16,102 nt of DNA from Chloroflexota bacterium (GCA_015222405.1 JADFVG010000184.1:1-16102); one strand, 5' to 3'. Positions 1 through 7,730 are shown, counted from the stretch's first letter. Made by a program: numbers and translations. Notes: a model not told the origin generated them from the sequence alone.

Positions 1-83
1 ATGATCTCCTCCATCACCATCCCCGCCTGCTCCATGGTGAGCGATTGGCCTGAAACCAGGGCTGAGATAGCTTCTTTAATCAT
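1..83 (-). CDS. trpD: Anthranilate phosphoribosyltransferase, N-terminal fragment (cut by window edge)
   Basis: Only the first 27 codons are inside the window. They read MIKEAISALVSGQSLTMEQA and then GMVMEEI, which fits the all-helical N-terminal domain that opens TrpD proteins (usual form: a helix, then 'L(T/S)xxEAxxxMxxI'). TrpD joins anthranilate to PRPP in the second committed step of tryptophan synthesis. The ATG lies two bases after the stop of the preceding membrane-protein gene, with an AGGTGAG ribosome site a few bases upstream inside the end of that gene. The operon position after trpE and trpG supports the call. The catalytic PRPP-binding part lies outside the window, so intactness cannot be judged. 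Confidence 0.82.
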   Translation of the reverse strand, partial: MIKEAISALVSGQSLTMEQAGMVMEEI

Positions 84-85
84 CT

Positions 86-808
86 CTACTCACCTGTTTC
101 TCTGACTATGGGATAGATTGGGTCAGTAGGTTGCAAAGTGAGATCGCCCTTGCTATCTTTTTCACATCGATACCCCCAACCTGACAGAAAAGATCGCCCG
201 TAAATATCTGAATATTCAATGAACACTGTCCCAATATTTCCCGGGTGCAGCTCTGACAGCTCTGGCCGCCATGAAAACCTGTCAGCGGATGGGGCGATAC
301 TCCGTTCAGGCCCATTTACCTTAGAGCCATATTGCCCCGTGCGTTGGACCCATGCGCGCTTTACAACATCAGCGGCGGAATAAGCAATCGTAATCTTCAA
401 ATCTAAAGCAGGGCCATTGCCCAAATTATGAAACCAGATTTCCCCCGGGTTGGGGAACCTAGCATACGGGAAGTCAGGAAATACCAAAGGCTGTGAGACT
501 GTGAACCTCTGTTCCCTCATCTCTTGAGCCATCTTCGTGCTAGCATTCGCCTGTCTAGCTGCCGACAAGGCGTAAACGCCTGTAACTGCAACCAAGCCAA
601 CCATAAGCATGATTTGCGCCTCATCTGCTGGCTCTATGTCATCTACGTTATAGGCTAGATAAATGATAAAGAGAGAGCCCAAACCTAATACAAAAAGTGC
701 AATCCATCTACCAGTAAAACCCTCTTTGCGGGCTTTTACTAATGCGCCTATGCAAAGTGTCAATGACAAAAAGACGCCGACTATTAAAGCCCATTCTAAA
801 GCTGTCAT
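86..808 (-). CDS. Unknown membrane protein embedded in the trp operon
   Basis: A 240-residue protein of no function I can name. Residues about 5-25, 34-53 and 66-84 are three hydrophobic helices. A short charged helix (about 85-101) follows, then a soluble beta-rich domain (about 105-240) with the segments 'HNLGNGPALDLKI' and 'EYSDIYGRSF', a style seen in membrane-anchored proteins with an Ig-like domain. It has no cysteine or histidine cluster suggesting an active site. Its ATG overlaps the trpG stop as ATGA, and a strong GAGGAGGTGAT ribosome site sits six bases upstream, so it is translationally coupled to trpG; trpD starts two bases after its stop. By eye its DNA is more AT-rich than trpE and trpG. 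No step of tryptophan synthesis needs such a protein, so it looks like an insertion that kept the operon spacing. It may be a cargo gene or an accessory membrane protein. Confidence 0.85.
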   Translation of the reverse strand: MTALEWALIVGVFLSLTLCIGALVKARKEGFTGRWIALFVLGLGSLFIIYLAYNVDDIEPADEAQIMLMVGLVAVTGVYALSAARQANASTKMAQEMREQRFTVSQPLVFPDFPYARFPNPGEIWFHNLGNGPALDLKITIAYSAADVVKRAWVQRTGQYGSKVNGPERSIAPSADRFSWRPELSELHPGNIGTVFIEYSDIYGRSFLSGWGYRCEKDSKGDLTLQPTDPIYPIVRETGE

Positions 809-1401
809 GTCATCACCTCCTCAGTAGTTGATGATGTAGTTCGAAAAAGGAAGTTCCTCAGAATATCCTTGCCCACCGCGGTCATGATCGATTCGGGGTG
901 AAACTGAACCCCCTCCACAGGATATTGGCGATGCCTAAGCCCCATGATAATGTCGTTTTCCGTCCTGGCAGTTACCTCCAGGCAATCTGGGAGACCCTGG
1001 GGCATCACCGCCAGGGAGTGATAGCGGATGGCAGGGAAGGGATTGGGCAACCCGTTGAGGATGCCCTGGCCGTCGTGATAGATGAGGGATGACTTGCCGT
1101 GCATGATCTCGCCCGCCCGATCCACCGCAGCGCCATAGCTGTAGCCGACGCACTGATGCCCGAGACAGACGCCCAGAATCGGGATTTTTTCACCGAAATG
1201 GCGAATGACCTGGTTGGAAATGCCTGCCCGATCAGGGGTGCCAGGGCCGGGGGAGATCACTATGCGCTGGGGCGACATCTCCTCAATCTCAGCGATGGTC
1301 ACCTTATCGTTGCGCACCACCCGCACCTCCTCGCCCAGTTCACTGAGGTACTGGAAGAGGTTGTAGGTGAAGCTGTCGTAGTTATCTATGAGCAAAAGCA
1401 T
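805..1401 (-). CDS. trpG: Anthranilate synthase component II (glutamine amidotransferase)
   Basis: A class I glutamine amidotransferase of 198 residues, the usual length. It releases ammonia from glutamine and passes it to TrpE for conversion of chorismate to anthranilate in the cytosol. The N-terminus LLIDNYDSFTYNL is typical of TrpG/PabA. The oxyanion segment SPGPGTP is at 50-56, the nucleophile Cys79 in GVCLGHQ, and His168/Glu170 in VQFHPES complete the triad. It starts seven bases after the trpE stop with an AGGAG site four bases before the ATG, and its stop overlaps the next start by four bases. PabA, the folate-branch counterpart, cannot be told from TrpG by sequence alone; the trpE neighbour and the Trp T-box decide in favour of TrpG, possibly serving both paths. 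Confidence 0.96.
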   Translation of the reverse strand: MLLLIDNYDSFTYNLFQYLSELGEEVRVVRNDKVTIAEIEEMSPQRIVISPGPGTPDRAGISNQVIRHFGEKIPILGVCLGHQCVGYSYGAAVDRAGEIMHGKSSLIYHDGQGILNGLPNPFPAIRYHSLAVMPQGLPDCLEVTARTENDIIMGLRHRQYPVEGVQFHPESIMTAVGKDILRNFLFRTTSSTTEEVMT

Positions 1402-1408
1402 AGCACTC

Positions 1409-2857
1409 CTATGGACTCTCCGCCTGCTCGATGGCTTTGAGCAGGGCCTGGGCTTTATTCAGGCTCTCCTGATACTCTCGCTCAGGCACGCTATCGGCGA
1501 CGATCCCCCCGCCGGCCTGCACATAGGCGGTATCCTCAGTCATCACGATAGTCCTGATGGTTATTGCGGCATCAAGGTTGCCCGAGAAACTGAAATAGCC
1601 CACCGCTCCGGCATAGGGCCCCCTATTATCCGGCTCCAGCTCAGCGATGATCTCCATTGCCCGGATCTTGGGCGCCCCGGAAACGGTGCCCGCAGGGAAG
1701 CAGGCTCTCAGCGCATCGAACTGGGTGAGACCTTGGCGCAGTTTCCCCTGGACATGGGACACCAGGTGCATCACGTGGGAGTAGCGTTCCACATTCATCA
1801 CCTGGGGCACCTGGACGGTGCCGGGCTCGCTGACCCGCCCGATGTCATTACGCCCTAAGTCCAGTAGCATGATGTGCTCGGCAAGTTCCTTCTCATCGCT
1901 GCGAAGCTCCTGTTCCAGGCGCAGGTCCTCTGCTGGATTGGCCCCCCTTGGTCGCGTTCCGGCAATAGGATGGGTCGCCACTACCCCGTCCTCCACCCGT
2001 ACCAGCATCTCCGGTGACGCGCCGATGATATGACAGGCATCCAGGTGAAGATAGTACATATAGGGTGAGGGGTTGACGCTGCGCAGCGCCCGATAGATGT
2101 CAAAGGGGCTGGCAGTGGTGGGGCGGCTCAGCCGCTGTGACAAGACAACCTGAATGATCTCCCCGGCGCAGATGTATTCCTTCGCCTGAGACACCCTACT
2201 TTCGAATTCAGCCTGGGAAAGATTGGATGAGACGGCAGATTGGGGAGTTGGTATCGCCGGGGCTTTTCCCCATGAGCCCTGCTCCATAGGTTGGCTCAGC
2301 CTTTCCGCCAGGGAATCGATCTTTTCTACCGCCTTCAAATAAGCCGCCTCGATATCACCATCGAGGCGAACGTGGCTCACAATCCTGATCTTGTGGGTGA
2401 GGTGATCGAATACCAGCACGGTATCTACAAACATGAAAATGGCTTCTGGCAGGCCCAAGGGGTCGGAGTCCGGCGCAGGAAGCTCTTCAAAATGCCTCGC
2501 CGCCTCATAGGCCAGATATCCCACCGCTCCGCCATGAAAACGCGGCAGATCGGGAAGGGGGATCAGCTTGTATTTGTCAAGTTCCCTCTGTATCAGAGAC
2601 AGAGGATCAACAGCCGGTAGAGCATTTCCTCTGCCTCCCGTCGCCAGTACGGAATAGGGCTCTGTGCCGATGAAGCTGTAACGAGCCAAATGCTCACCAC
2701 CCTCAACACTCTCCAGAAGGAAGGAATAGCCACCACGAGCTATCTTGAGGAAGGCGGAGACCGGCGTCTCCAAATCAGCCACGATCTCGCGGTAAATGGG
2801 CACCAGGTTGCCGTCTTTCTTCAGCTTTTGAACCTCACCCAATGCTGGATAGTACAT
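1409..2857 (-). CDS. trpE: Anthranilate synthase component I
   Basis: A 482-residue chorismate-utilising enzyme that makes anthranilate from chorismate and ammonia supplied by TrpG. The N-terminal domain carries the feedback-site motif LLES (47-50), and NPSPYMYYL (262-270) supplies the other part of the tryptophan pocket, so allosteric inhibition by tryptophan is expected. Catalytic-domain landmarks are GEIIQVVLSQR (232-242), THPIAGTRPRG (295-305), EHIMLLDLGRND (327-338), FPAGTVSGAPK (387-397) and GGGIVADSVPE (449-459). The length and intact motifs point to a working enzyme. The ATG has a GGAGG site about ten bases upstream, just after the T-box terminator. It is the first gene of the operon and is controlled by the T-box leader. 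Confidence 0.97.
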   Translation of the reverse strand: MYYPALGEVQKLKKDGNLVPIYREIVADLETPVSAFLKIARGGYSFLLESVEGGEHLARYSFIGTEPYSVLATGGRGNALPAVDPLSLIQRELDKYKLIPLPDLPRFHGGAVGYLAYEAARHFEELPAPDSDPLGLPEAIFMFVDTVLVFDHLTHKIRIVSHVRLDGDIEAAYLKAVEKIDSLAERLSQPMEQGSWGKAPAIPTPQSAVSSNLSQAEFESRVSQAKEYICAGEIIQVVLSQRLSRPTTASPFDIYRALRSVNPSPYMYYLHLDACHIIGASPEMLVRVEDGVVATHPIAGTRPRGANPAEDLRLEQELRSDEKELAEHIMLLDLGRNDIGRVSEPGTVQVPQVMNVERYSHVMHLVSHVQGKLRQGLTQFDALRACFPAGTVSGAPKIRAMEIIAELEPDNRGPYAGAVGYFSFSGNLDAAITIRTIVMTEDTAYVQAGGGIVADSVPEREYQESLNKAQALLKAIEQAESP

Positions 2858-2882
2858 GAGATTTCATCCTCCGTGACCAAAC

Positions 2883-2917
2883 AAAAAACCCCTCCGCCCC
2901 TAAAGGGGCAAAGGAGT
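2883..2917 (-). terminator. Rho-independent terminator of the trp T-box leader
   Basis: On the minus strand CTCC-TTT-GCCCC pairs with GGGGC-GGAG across a TTTA loop and is followed by six T (2888-2883). It lies immediately after the T-box, so it is the conditional terminator competing with the antiterminator. It ends about 25 bases before the trpE start codon. Confidence 0.87.
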
Positions 2918-3167
2918 AACTTCGCGGTACCACCCTTCTTGGTCAACCAGCCGGGTTAACCACCTCTCTCAGGTACGGAGACCCTGTCTCGATACCCTGG
3001 GCTCTGATAACGGTGCCCTTCCGGCAAAGCCTACTCGCCTTTCGGTTTGCGGCTCCCGAGCCCATTCCCCCTCCGCGCTGATGTCAGGCTTACACCTTCC
3101 CCCGACTCTCTGCGATCCCGCTTGAGGAGTACTCTTCCCGTTCGCAGCCTTTATCGTATTAAATTCT
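2883..3167 (-). ncRNA. T-box riboswitch leader, tryptophan-specific, upstream of trpE
   Basis: The leader, read on the minus strand, contains the near-invariant T-box AAGGGTGGTACCGCG at 2937-2923, whose UGG..ACC core pairs with the free CCA end of uncharged tRNA. A Stem I 5' side with GGGAAGAGTA (about 3140-3131) and the conserved CAGAGAG element (about 3111-3105) are present. The specifier is read as TGG (3064-3062) in the context GAA-TGG-GCTCGGGAG, matching the usual specifier-loop context and giving tryptophan, in agreement with the genes controlled. A terminator hairpin follows. Established mechanism: uncharged tRNA-Trp binds the codon and the T-box, forms the antiterminator and lets transcription reach trpE. 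The start at 3167 is inferred from the promoter; Stem II/III details were not folded. Confidence 0.93.
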
Positions 3168-3172
3168 GCTGT

Positions 3173-3201
3173 ATTTTAACAGACATAACGACCTTTGTCA
3201 A
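3173..3201 (-). promoter_or_regulatory. Sigma-70 type promoter of the trp operon
   Basis: A perfect -35 TTGACA (3201-3196) is separated by 17 bases from -10 TAAAAT (3178-3173). Transcription should begin near 3167, which fits the 5' end of the T-box Stem I. Strong initiation combined with a conditional terminator is the usual T-box arrangement. Confidence 0.85.
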
Positions 3202-3232
3202 TCAGCTACCCTTAGCATAGACAATCCTCCAA

Positions 3233-3262
3233 TTGGTGAAAGAACCCGACTTGTGCTAACAT
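3233..3262 (+). promoter_or_regulatory. Possible promoter of the AbfD-type gene
   Basis: TTGGTG (3233-3238) and TAACAT (3257-3262) with an 18-base spacer lie 39 bases before the start codon and point away from the trp promoter. Both boxes are imperfect; this is a best guess for a divergent promoter rather than a clear match. Confidence 0.3.
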
Positions 3263-3300
3263 TGATATGTCCAGCGATCTCTATTCAAAGGGGGGAGAAG

Positions 3301-4752
3301 ATGGGCCTAAAGACCAAGGAAGATTACTTTGACAGCCTGAGGAGGCTAAACTTAAGGTTGTTTATGTTCGGTGAACGGATAGAGAACATCGTTGACCATC
3401 CCATAGTCAAGCCGTCTGCAAACTCGGTAGCCGCGACCTATGAGTTGGCCCAACTCCCAGAGCACGAAGACCTACTTATAGCCTCGTCCCACCTAGCAGG
3501 GGAGAGAATTAACCGCTTTACCCATATTCACCACAGTCGGGACGATCTCATAAAAAAGATAAAGATGCTAAGGCTGCTAGGACAGAAAACAGCTACCTGC
3601 TTTCAACGCTGTGCCGGTATGGATGCCTTAAATACCGTATCGGCGGTCACCTTTGAGATAGATCGGGAGTTTGGCACTGACTACCATCAAAGGTTTAACG
3701 CTTTCTTAAGCTATGTCCAGAAGGAGGATCTGGTTTGTTCAGCAGCTATGACCGATCCCAGGGGTGATCGACGTCTAACCCCTAGCCAACAGAAGGACCC
3801 GGATTCATACCTGAGGGTGGTGGATGAAACGGCCAACGGGATCGTTATACGCGGCGCCAAGCTGCATATAACCGGCGCACTGAATTCACACGAGATAATC
3901 GTTCTCCCCACCAGAGCCATGAGGCCTGAGGATAGGGACTACGCTGTGGCCTGTGCCATACCCAGCGACAGCAAGGGAGTTTCTTACATCTACGGTCGCC
4001 AATCATGCGATACCCGCAAGCTGGAGGGTGGAGAGATCGATGTCGGGAATCCCGATTTTGGGGGCCAGGAGGCATTGATAGTCTTCGATGATGTTTTCGT
4101 CCCCAGAGAGAGGGTTTTCATGATGGGGGAGCATCAGTTTTGCAGCCGAGTGGTAGAGGTGTTTGGCGCTTATCATCGAAGTAGCTACGGTGGGTGTAAA
4201 TCAGGGTTAGGCGATGTTCTCATCGGCGCTGCGGCACTGATTGCTGATTACCAGGGGACATCACAGGCAGCCCACATTCGGGACAAGCTGGTTGAGATGA
4301 CCCACTTGAATGAAACGCTCTACGCCTGCGGCATAGCCTGTTCGGCTGAGGGCTCTGAGCTTCCCTCCGGGGGCTATCTTGTCGATCGCCTATTGGCCAA
4401 TGTCTGTAAATTGCACGTGGGTAGATTTCCCTTTGAGATGGTTAGACTAGCCCAAGATATAGCAGGCGGCCTGGTAGTCACCTTACCCTCGGAAAAGGAT
4501 TACAAGCATCCCGAGCTGGGTCAGCTATTGCAGAAATACTTGCAAGGGGTGCCCGAAATAGCAACAGAGGCCAGAGTGCATATTCTGAGACTGATGGAGA
4601 ACATGACCCTGGGAACGGGTGCAGTGGGTTACTTGACCGAGTCCCTTCATGGGGCTGGGTCCCCCCAAGCCCAACGGATAATGATCGAACGTGAGGCCAA
4701 TCTGGAGCACAAAAAGCAGCTTGCAAGGGATATCGCCAGAGTAGAGCAATGA
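3301..4752 (+). CDS. abfD: 4-hydroxybutyryl-CoA dehydratase / vinylacetyl-CoA isomerase (AbfD type)
   Basis: A [4Fe-4S]/FAD enzyme that dehydrates 4-hydroxybutyryl-CoA to crotonyl-CoA, used in aminobutyrate or succinate fermentation and in 4-hydroxybutyrate carbon cycles. The protein reads through the Clostridium aminobutyricum type from end to end: LGQKTATCFQRC, MTDPRGDR, QKDPDSYLRV, YGRQSCDTRK, FGGQEAL, AYHRSSYGGCK, MTHLNETLYACGIACSAEG and HGAGSPQAQRIM. The cluster ligands of the family are all present: Cys100 and Cys104 (CxxxC), His292 and Cys299. They separate it from oxygenases of the HpaB family, which lack them. Length is 483 residues, close to the usual 490. I chose the ATG at 3301 because GGGGGAG precedes it; an upstream in-frame start would add 16 unconserved residues. 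It is alone, with no CoA transferase or 4-hydroxybutyrate dehydrogenase nearby. Confidence 0.95.
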   Translation: MGLKTKEDYFDSLRRLNLRLFMFGERIENIVDHPIVKPSANSVAATYELAQLPEHEDLLIASSHLAGERINRFTHIHHSRDDLIKKIKMLRLLGQKTATCFQRCAGMDALNTVSAVTFEIDREFGTDYHQRFNAFLSYVQKEDLVCSAAMTDPRGDRRLTPSQQKDPDSYLRVVDETANGIVIRGAKLHITGALNSHEIIVLPTRAMRPEDRDYAVACAIPSDSKGVSYIYGRQSCDTRKLEGGEIDVGNPDFGGQEALIVFDDVFVPRERVFMMGEHQFCSRVVEVFGAYHRSSYGGCKSGLGDVLIGAAALIADYQGTSQAAHIRDKLVEMTHLNETLYACGIACSAEGSELPSGGYLVDRLLANVCKLHVGRFPFEMVRLAQDIAGGLVVTLPSEKDYKHPELGQLLQKYLQGVPEIATEARVHILRLMENMTLGTGAVGYLTESLHGAGSPQAQRIMIEREANLEHKKQLARDIARVEQ

Positions 4753-4835
4753 GCGTATCAGATCAAATACCGGCAGCCGAGCTTGCCTGCGGACCTAGAT
4801 GATCAATGCGAGTGCCCGCCCCAGCCGCCACATTT

Positions 4836-5272
4836 TTAGCCATGTTTCTTGAGCAATTTCTCTGCCCGTCTTAGCAGTTCCTCAGGGCTCACCGGCTTCT
4901 GGATGTAATCCTCCGCCTCCATGGTCATCCCCTCCTGCACAGAAAGGGCTGTTCTCTCTCTATCGCTGGGGAATACGGTTAACATTAACACCGGGATTTT
5001 GGAAAAAAAGTGGTCAGGATCAAGACTGGTATATTGCCATACTTGGAATGCCTGGGGTCCTGGAGTTTCTTTCAGGACAGCAAATCCATCCATTTTGGGC
5101 ATCAAAAGACCCAGGATCAGCAAATCCGGTCCTTCTTACTTCAGCTTGCCCAAACCCTCCTCCCATCACAAGCGGTGGTCACTTGGTAGGAATGCGCCTC
5201 TAGAACTGCGCCGATCGCCTCCCGGATGTCAGGATCATCGTCGACAACCAAAATCTTCGCCTGCCTTTGCAT
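4836..5272 (-). pseudogene. Broken response regulator (receiver domain only)
   Basis: The ATG at 5272 has a GGAGGGGGAAA ribosome site, and the first 36 codons give a normal receiver start, KILVVDDDPDIREAI through YQVTTACDG. One base is then missing near 5161-5165; shifting frame restores EEGLGKLK, after which an in-frame TAA (5138-5136) interrupts. The same frame then continues as GPDLLILGLLMPKMDGF to a normal helical end, KPVSPEELLRRAEKLLKKHG. The phosphoacceptor position, normally LILDLxMP, reads LILG (codon 5111-5109), so the aspartate is lost as well. Three separate lesions make sequencing error an unlikely explanation. It begins ten bases after the metF stop and would have been the last gene of that operon. 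No output domain is seen, as in single-domain regulators. Confidence 0.87.
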
Positions 5273-5282
5273 TTTCCCCCTC

Positions 5283-6200
5283 CTATATCAATGGTCGAGG
5301 TAGCAAGCCTGCCTTTTCCACAATCGCGGGCACGATATCCTCCCAGTTGACCGCCATTATATGAATCCCGTGAACTCCAGGTATATCCATAATTTGCTCT
5401 ATTATCTCAAGGGATATCTTTAGCCCTTCTTCTCGGGCCTCCTTAGCATCCTCCATCCTTGTGACAATCCCATCGGGAACACTCACCCCGGGAACCTTAT
5501 CCCGCATATAACGGGCCATTCCTACCGCTCTGATTGGTATTATCCCGGCGAGGATATGAACCTCCTTGTCCAGACCTCGTTCGGTCACCATTTCCATCCA
5601 CTTGGCGAACTTGCCGACATCGAAAATGGCCTGGGTTTGGATGAAATCAGCCCCGGCCTTTACCTTCTTCGCTAGTCTCAAAACTCGGTATTCAAAAGGA
5701 TCGGCATAGGGATTCTCCGCAGCTCCGATGAACAGGGGGACCTCTCCCGAGATATTTTCTCCAGAGAGGAATTTCTTCTCATCACGCATTTGGCTCAATA
5801 GTTGAATAAGTTGAATGGAGTCCAAGTCGAAAACGCCCTTGGCCGTGGGATGATCGCCAAAGCTTTGGTAGTCACCACTCAAACAAAGGATATTCCCGAT
5901 GCCTAGAGCCACAGCTCCCAAGATGTCACTTTGAATCGCAATCCTGTTTCTATCACGGCAAACCATCTGCATCACCGGGTCAACGCCCAGTTGTTTTAGA
6001 AGGACACAGCCACTAACGCTCGACATCCGCACAATAGCAGTCTGGTTATCAGTTACGTTTAATGCATCACAATAGGGCCTGAGCAGCTCGCCCTTCCTCT
6101 GGATGACGCTTGCTGCCGTTCCCCTAGGGGGACCTACCTCAGCGGTCACCGCAAATTTTCCGCTCTCCAGCACTTTCTCTAGACTGGTCCCCGCTTTCAT
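5283..6200 (-). CDS. metF: Methylenetetrahydrofolate reductase, short MetF type
   Basis: A 305-residue FAD-dependent TIM-barrel enzyme reducing 5,10-methylene-THF to 5-methyl-THF, the last reduction of the Wood-Ljungdahl methyl branch and also a methionine-synthesis step. Landmarks: FAVTAEVGPPRG (16-27), where the glutamate matches the catalytic Glu of EFFPP in longer relatives; NVTDNQTA; MQMVCRDRN; CLSGDYQSFGDHP; FIQTQAIFDV; ILAGIIPI. The frame is open upstream to a GTG at 6224, but I prefer the ATG at 6200: it follows the kinase remnant's stop by four bases and has GGGAGAGG upstream. The separate metV gene in the same operon indicates the two-subunit MetFV form found in acetogens. The gene is intact although broken genes flank it on both sides. 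Confidence 0.93.
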   Translation of the reverse strand: MKAGTSLEKVLESGKFAVTAEVGPPRGTAASVIQRKGELLRPYCDALNVTDNQTAIVRMSSVSGCVLLKQLGVDPVMQMVCRDRNRIAIQSDILGAVALGIGNILCLSGDYQSFGDHPTAKGVFDLDSIQLIQLLSQMRDEKKFLSGENISGEVPLFIGAAENPYADPFEYRVLRLAKKVKAGADFIQTQAIFDVGKFAKWMEMVTERGLDKEVHILAGIIPIRAVGMARYMRDKVPGVSVPDGIVTRMEDAKEAREEGLKISLEIIEQIMDIPGVHGIHIMAVNWEDIVPAIVEKAGLLPRPLI

Positions 6201-6204
6201 GCTC

Positions 6205-7008
6205 CTATACCTCTCCCTTTTCACCCTGAGTGGTAGCCAAATTCTTGGCCAAGGTGAAAGTGAATTTGCTTCCTATCCCACTTTCGGGGCAGGGGCTTTC
6301 CGCCCAGATTCTGCCACCATGGGCTTCGACAATTTTCCTCGCTATGGACAGTTCTAAGCCAGCCCCCGTCGAGTCTACGCGCACACCGCGATAAAAGTCA
6401 TCGAATATCCTGGGTAGCCCTTCAGGGGAGATGCCAATCCCAGAATCTATGACCTGCACCAGAATATGATCATCTTCCTCAGCCACTTTAAGGGTTACAG
6501 CCCCCCCTCAGGGGTAAACTTAACCGCATTCCCCAGCAAATTGGTGAATACCTGCTGTAGTCGGTTTGGGGCTCCTGTGATCAAGGGCAACTCTTTGGGC
6601 ACCTCGACCTTGAGTTGCACGCCCTTTTCTTCAGCTAAAGGCTGGATAACTCCCCTGATGCTTTCCACCACTTTGAGCAGAGAGGTTGGCTCCAGCTTTA
6701 ACTCCCTGGTGTCGATGCGGGAAATGTCCAAAATATTATCGATTAAATCTAGGAGTCCGGTTATCCTCTCGCTACTTCTTAATAGCATATTTTCTGTTTT
6801 TCAGTAACTTCTCCAGCATAACCATCGAGCACAACTCGATGATAGCTTTCAACTGCGGCCAGGGCGCCTTCCACAAAAATGGTTGTCCCGGGTTCGTACA
6901 CCTCTTCCCGGGAGATCCTGATTATCTTGTCAGCTCGTCTTCAGTTAGTTCCCCAAATAACTGACAGCTTCTTAAAAACTCTTTTACCACCCATACCCCC
7001 CTTTGCAT
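6205..7008 (-). pseudogene. Broken sensor histidine kinase with N-terminal cyclic-nucleotide-binding-like domain
   Basis: Start ATG 7008 has AGGTGG upstream. The pieces join as follows. MQRGVWVVKEFLRSCQLFGE continues LTEDELTR, then a missing base near 6925 and a TAA. IIRISREEVYEPGTTIFVEG follows, the opening of a cNMP-binding-type domain. This runs directly at about 6862-6866 into LAAVESYHRVVLDGYAGEV, the helix after the H-box of a kinase, so the rest of the sensor and the phosphoacceptor histidine are deleted. A second missing base lies near 6788, before MLLRSSERITGLLDLIDNIL. The N-box NLLGNAVKFTPEGG ends at a 7-G run (6507-6501) where eight would keep frame. The ATP lid reads DSGIGIS and the G2 box is GAGLELS instead of the usual GTGLGLS. 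Three frameshifts, one deletion and a worn G2 box mean no active kinase. The remains sit between metV and metF. Confidence 0.87.
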
Positions 7009-7064
7009 TGACGCCCACCTAATTTGAATTATACAACCACAGCCAGTCAGCGTCTATAGGCTAC

Positions 7065-7709
7065 CTAGCGGGGAGGCGGGGGGCTACCGGTAAAGCTGAC
7101 ACTCCAGTCTTTGGGCGGGACAATTGCTTCCAGCTTATCCAACTTCCCTAGTTTGGTGAGTCGTTCGATAATCAGATGCCAGGCGCAGGGCAGGTCGGGA
7201 TTGATTTCACACTTCCCCCCCTCTGAGCCACCACAGGGCCCGTTGAGTAGGTTCTTAGGACATCTGGCGATGGGACAGATGCCACCGGTCTGGGCTAGAA
7301 CGCAGTCCGCGCATTGTATACATATTCTAGAAAAGTGCCCCGGAGAGTCTTCATGTCCAAGAAGCAGGGTATTTAGCGCCGGATAGACAAGCTTCTCCAC
7401 GTACTGCGCCACAGTCTGGACCCCAAAGGCGCAGGCCATCACGAGTATAGCGTCGGCACGCTGAACAGCTTCAATATCCTCCTCAAGGGCTTCCCGGGTC
7501 AGGCTATCGCAGGCCGTTGAAATTACCATCCATCCAGTAACCTCCTTGCCTATCTCCTCCAGCTTACCCTTCATCTCGAGAACTTCTGGTTTGCCTCCGG
7601 TCTGGCACATGGTGGCGCAAGTGCCACACCCAATAAGATATACCCTCTGCTCTCTTTCCAGGAATTGTATAATCTCTTCAAAGGGTTTCTGTTGAGTAAT
7701 TGTTTTCAT
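7065..7709 (-). CDS. metV: MetV, zinc/iron-sulfur partner of methylenetetrahydrofolate reductase
   Basis: A 214-residue protein of the MetV family (annotated elsewhere as MTHFR C-terminal-domain protein). The N-terminal half has a Rossmann-like core with YLIGCGTCATMCQTGG (24-39) and VISTACDSL. The C-terminal half is cysteine-rich: CIQCADC, GGICPIARCPKNLLNGPCGG, KCEINPDLPC. The 'LLNGPCGG' signature is typical of the family. In acetogens MetV forms a tight complex with MetF and passes electrons to its FAD. I chose the ATG at 7709 (AGGTGA five bases upstream) over a GTG at 7718. The gap to the NuoF-like gene is 21 bases, so it is in the same operon, which suggests that the diaphorase feeds electrons to MetFV. 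Confidence 0.9.
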   Translation of the reverse strand: MKTITQQKPFEEIIQFLEREQRVYLIGCGTCATMCQTGGKPEVLEMKGKLEEIGKEVTGWMVISTACDSLTREALEEDIEAVQRADAILVMACAFGVQTVAQYVEKLVYPALNTLLLGHEDSPGHFSRICIQCADCVLAQTGGICPIARCPKNLLNGPCGGSEGGKCEINPDLPCAWHLIIERLTKLGKLDKLEAIVPPKDWSVSFTGSPPPPR

Positions 7710-7730
7710 CAGGGTCACCTTTCTTTTTGA

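Noticed and set aside
898..2620. Long plus-strand open frames opposite trpG and trpE
   Set aside because: They are antisense to genes with clear motifs, have no ribosome sites and give arginine/serine/proline-rich products typical of shadow frames.
4779..4802. GC-rich inverted repeat after the AbfD-type gene as terminator
   Set aside because: Pairing is imperfect and no T-run follows on either strand.
6501..6507. Seven-G run that breaks the kinase frame, possible phase-variation switch
   Set aside because: Changing the run to eight would repair only one of three frameshifts, and the H-box would still be missing, so slippage could not restore a kinase.
6205..6788. Two short minus-strand frames taken as separate small proteins
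   Set aside because: They are consecutive parts of one histidine kinase separated by a one-base loss; their apparent starts have no ribosome sites.
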